7,578 nt of DNA from Alphaproteobacteria bacterium. Lineage in GTDB: Bacteria; Pseudomonadota; Alphaproteobacteria; UBA9219. The DNA lies in the NCBI GenBank assembly GCA_028693775.1, contig JAQUUS010000070.1, positions 1 through 7,578 on the forward strand. Direction: 5' to 3'. Positions 6,158-7,578 of the stretch are shown piece by piece (the stretch's first letter is position 1; each line of letters begins with the position of its first letter). The notes below the pieces were generated by a model that saw nothing but the letters and a program-made list of their open reading frames with translations, had not been told where the DNA came from and made no database searches. The translations under genes and the position numbers were made by a program.

Positions 6158-6329
6158 CTAAATTTCGAGTGCATGGTTTAAACTAAGAATCGGGCGTCAG
6201 GTTCTTGAATTAATAACATTTTTATTCTTCGCGGCCAATTCAAAGTATACCGATCCGCCCTTGGGATTAATAGATTTTGGAGGTATGCTGGCCCCCCGTT
6301 TGATTCTGCTGAAAATTGGCCCTGTTCCT
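6158..6329. promoter_or_regulatory. Divergent promoter region between the zinc-ribbon operon and ftsE
   Basis: This is an AT-rich gap that must carry promoters in both directions, though I cannot assign clear -35/-10 hexamers. It contains the 8-bp palindrome GTTTAAAC (6176-6183) and a perfect 7-bp inverted repeat, TTGAATT 6205-6211 with AATTCAA 6237-6243. It also contains TTAA-N7-TTTA at 6210-6224, one base away from the TTAA-N7-TTAA site recognised by the cell-cycle regulator CtrA. GANTC sites occur at 6187-6191 and 6302-6306. A strong GGAGG at 6279-6283 sits only 1 nt before an in-frame ATG at 6285. Confidence 0.5.
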
Positions 6330-6989
6330 ATGCTCCTTGCATTTAAAAACGTTAGCCTTATTTACAATCCAAAACACACCGTTTTGGACAGCGTGAGCTT
6401 TTCGCTGAACGACGGCGGTTTTTACTTCTTAACCGGCCCAAGCGGCGCAGGAAAATCGTCCATGCTGCGCCTGATTTACCAGTCGGAAAGGCCTACAAGC
6501 GGGCAAATATCCCTTTTCGGCGAGCCCCTGGAGAACAACGACCCCAAAAAGAAAACCGCCCTGAGGCGAAAAATCGGTATGGTTTTTCAGGATTTCCGGC
6601 TTATTCCGCATCTGACGGCTTGGGAAAACGCCGCCCTGCCCCTGCGCCTCGCGGGCGTTGAGGAAGAATACGTCAAACGTCACACCAAGGAACTTCTGGA
6701 ATGGGTCGGCGTCGGCGACCGGCTGGACGCCAAACCCGGCGAACTCTCCGGCGGAGAACAGCAACGCGTCGCCATCGCACGCGCCGTCGTCAGCAAACCG
6801 CGCCTTTTGCTGGCCGACGAACCTACTGGCAATGTCGACGAAAACACGGCGTTGAAACTCTTTCATCTTTTTGATGAGTTGAACAAACTCGGCACTGCCG
6901 TTATTCTCGCTACGCATCAAAGTCACTTGGTCGAAAAATTCCATAAACCAGCTCTTCGGCTCGCGGACGGAAGATTAAAAAGATTCTGA
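6330..6989 (+). CDS. ftsE: Cell division ATP-binding protein FtsE
   Basis: FtsE is the ATPase of the FtsEX complex, which sits at the division septum on the cytoplasmic face and uses ATP to switch on periplasmic cell-wall hydrolases. The 219-residue product has every ABC ATPase motif: Walker A GPSGAGKSS at 36-44, Q-loop Q87, signature LSGGEQQR at 139-146, Walker B LLLADEP with D163/E164, D-loop NVD at 168-170, and switch H196 in ATHQ. Length fits FtsE (about 220). I chose the ATG at 6330 because MLLAFKNVSLIY matches the family N-terminus, but it lacks a visible ribosome site. An in-frame ATG at 6285 would add 15 residues (MLAPRLILLKIGPVP) and follows GGAGG almost without a spacer. ftsX follows on the same strand after a 64-nt gap. 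Confidence 0.93.
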   Translation: MLLAFKNVSLIYNPKHTVLDSVSFSLNDGGFYFLTGPSGAGKSSMLRLIYQSERPTSGQISLFGEPLENNDPKKKTALRRKIGMVFQDFRLIPHLTAWENAALPLRLAGVEEEYVKRHTKELLEWVGVGDRLDAKPGELSGGEQQRVAIARAVVSKPRLLLADEPTGNVDENTALKLFHLFDELNKLGTAVILATHQSHLVEKFHKPALRLADGRLKRF

Positions 6990-7053
6990 ATTTAATCCCT
7001 GTTCGATTTCGGTCTTTTCTTCGCCTGCCTTTTATTCGGTCTTTCGGAAAAAC
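6990..7053 (+). other. ftsE-ftsX spacer with a 10-bp direct repeat
   Basis: The 64-nt gap is pyrimidine-rich and carries TTCGGTCTTT twice in direct orientation (7008-7017 and 7035-7044, 27 bp apart). The frame of ftsX is open back to 6979 but contains no ATG, GTG or TTG before 7054, so a longer ftsX is unlikely. No terminator-like hairpin is seen, so ftsE and ftsX are probably still co-transcribed. Confidence 0.6.
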
Positions 7054-7578
7054 ATGTCTCTGCCGCGCCACCTCTTCACTCCCTCTTTCAGGCACCAGCA
7101 TCTGGGCCGGTCGCTGGCCGTTATTGTCGGCATCATGGTTTTCATCGCAAGCTTTGCGGTCGCCGCCGAAACCGTTTTGCTGACCGCAAGCTATTTGTGG
7201 GGCCGCGCCGTAGACACCCGCATGACCGTTGAGATCCCGGCCGTCGGAGACGAAACGTCGATGTCGCAGCCCGAGCGGATCAAGCAAGCTCTGGCCATTT
7301 TGCGCGCCATGCCGGAACTGAGCGCTGTCGTCCCCCTCGCCGACAAGGATGTCAGCGAACTGCTGGAGCCCTGGTTCAAGGACCCCGGGCTGCTGAAAAC
7401 CCTGCCCCTGCCCACCCTGATCGACATCGAACACAAGCCCGGAACCTCACTGAGCGCCGAAAAAATCCGCGACAGCCTGAAGGTTGCCGTCAACGACGTG
7501 CAGGTCAACGATCACGGAGACTGGACCAAAGACATATGGCGGCTTGTCCGGGGCCTGACCATTCTCGGAAGCCTGACC
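7054..7578 (+). CDS. ftsX: Cell division protein FtsX, N-terminal part (cut by window end)
   Basis: FtsX is the membrane subunit of the FtsEX complex; its large periplasmic loop contacts hydrolase activators while FtsE powers it from inside. The 175 codons present give a short cytoplasmic N-terminus (MSLPRHLFTPSFRHQHLGR), membrane helix 1 at about residues 20-44, and then a periplasmic domain. In it LPLPTLIDI at 117-125 and NDHGDW near 150-155 are typical of FtsX, and the start of helix 2 (GLTILGSLT) is at the window edge. No other gene in this operon is visible. The ATG at 7054 is the only usable start after the upstream in-frame stop at 6976; its ribosome site (GGA at 7046-7048, 5-nt spacer) is weak. 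The remaining three membrane helices should lie downstream. Confidence 0.92.
   Translation, partial: MSLPRHLFTPSFRHQHLGRSLAVIVGIMVFIASFAVAAETVLLTASYLWGRAVDTRMTVEIPAVGDETSMSQPERIKQALAILRAMPELSAVVPLADKDVSELLEPWFKDPGLLKTLPLPTLIDIEHKPGTSLSAEKIRDSLKVAVNDVQVNDHGDWTKDIWRLVRGLTILGSLT

Overview
The window is a stretch of ordinary bacterial chromosome, most likely from an alphaproteobacterium of moderate GC content. Three things point there: a zinc-ribbon (MJ0042/DUF3426-type) membrane protein divergent from ftsE-ftsX, a single-domain CpdR-like response regulator, and uvrC next to pgsA. These are inferences from protein character and gene order, since no marker gene such as 16S rRNA is present. All seven complete or partial genes with a named family are recognisable; I see no tRNA, rRNA, insertion sequence, CRISPR array or phage gene.

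Layout. Positions 1-1803 (minus) hold uvrC, which lacks only its extreme C-terminus. Positions 1804-2298 form a long, visibly AT-richer divergent intergenic region with a perfect DnaA box, several degenerate boxes beside it, short palindromes and five GANTC sites. Positions 2299-2850 (plus) are pgsA, followed after 23 nt by an MFS transporter gene (2874-4073) that is probably co-transcribed. Its stop codon directly abuts the stop codon of galU, which converges from the other strand. A three-gene minus-strand operon then runs from 6157 down to 4074: zinc-ribbon membrane protein, CpdR-like response regulator (11-bp overlap), galU (7-nt gap). A short divergent intergenic region (6158-6329) separates it from ftsE (6330-6989) and the start of ftsX (7054 to the window end), both plus strand.

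Functionally, the window joins DNA repair (UvrC), phospholipid synthesis (PgsA), a transporter of unknown substrate, UDP-glucose supply (GalU), a probable cell-cycle-type signalling receiver, and the FtsEX complex that controls cell-wall hydrolysis at division. The right half is therefore an envelope and division neighbourhood. I do not see a clearly new biological system. The points most worth a second look are the DnaA-box-bearing intergenic region (replication origin or DnaA-regulated promoter), the seven perfect 12-bp repeats that encode an SSPP linker in the zinc-ribbon protein, and the tight coupling of a CpdR-like regulator to galU.
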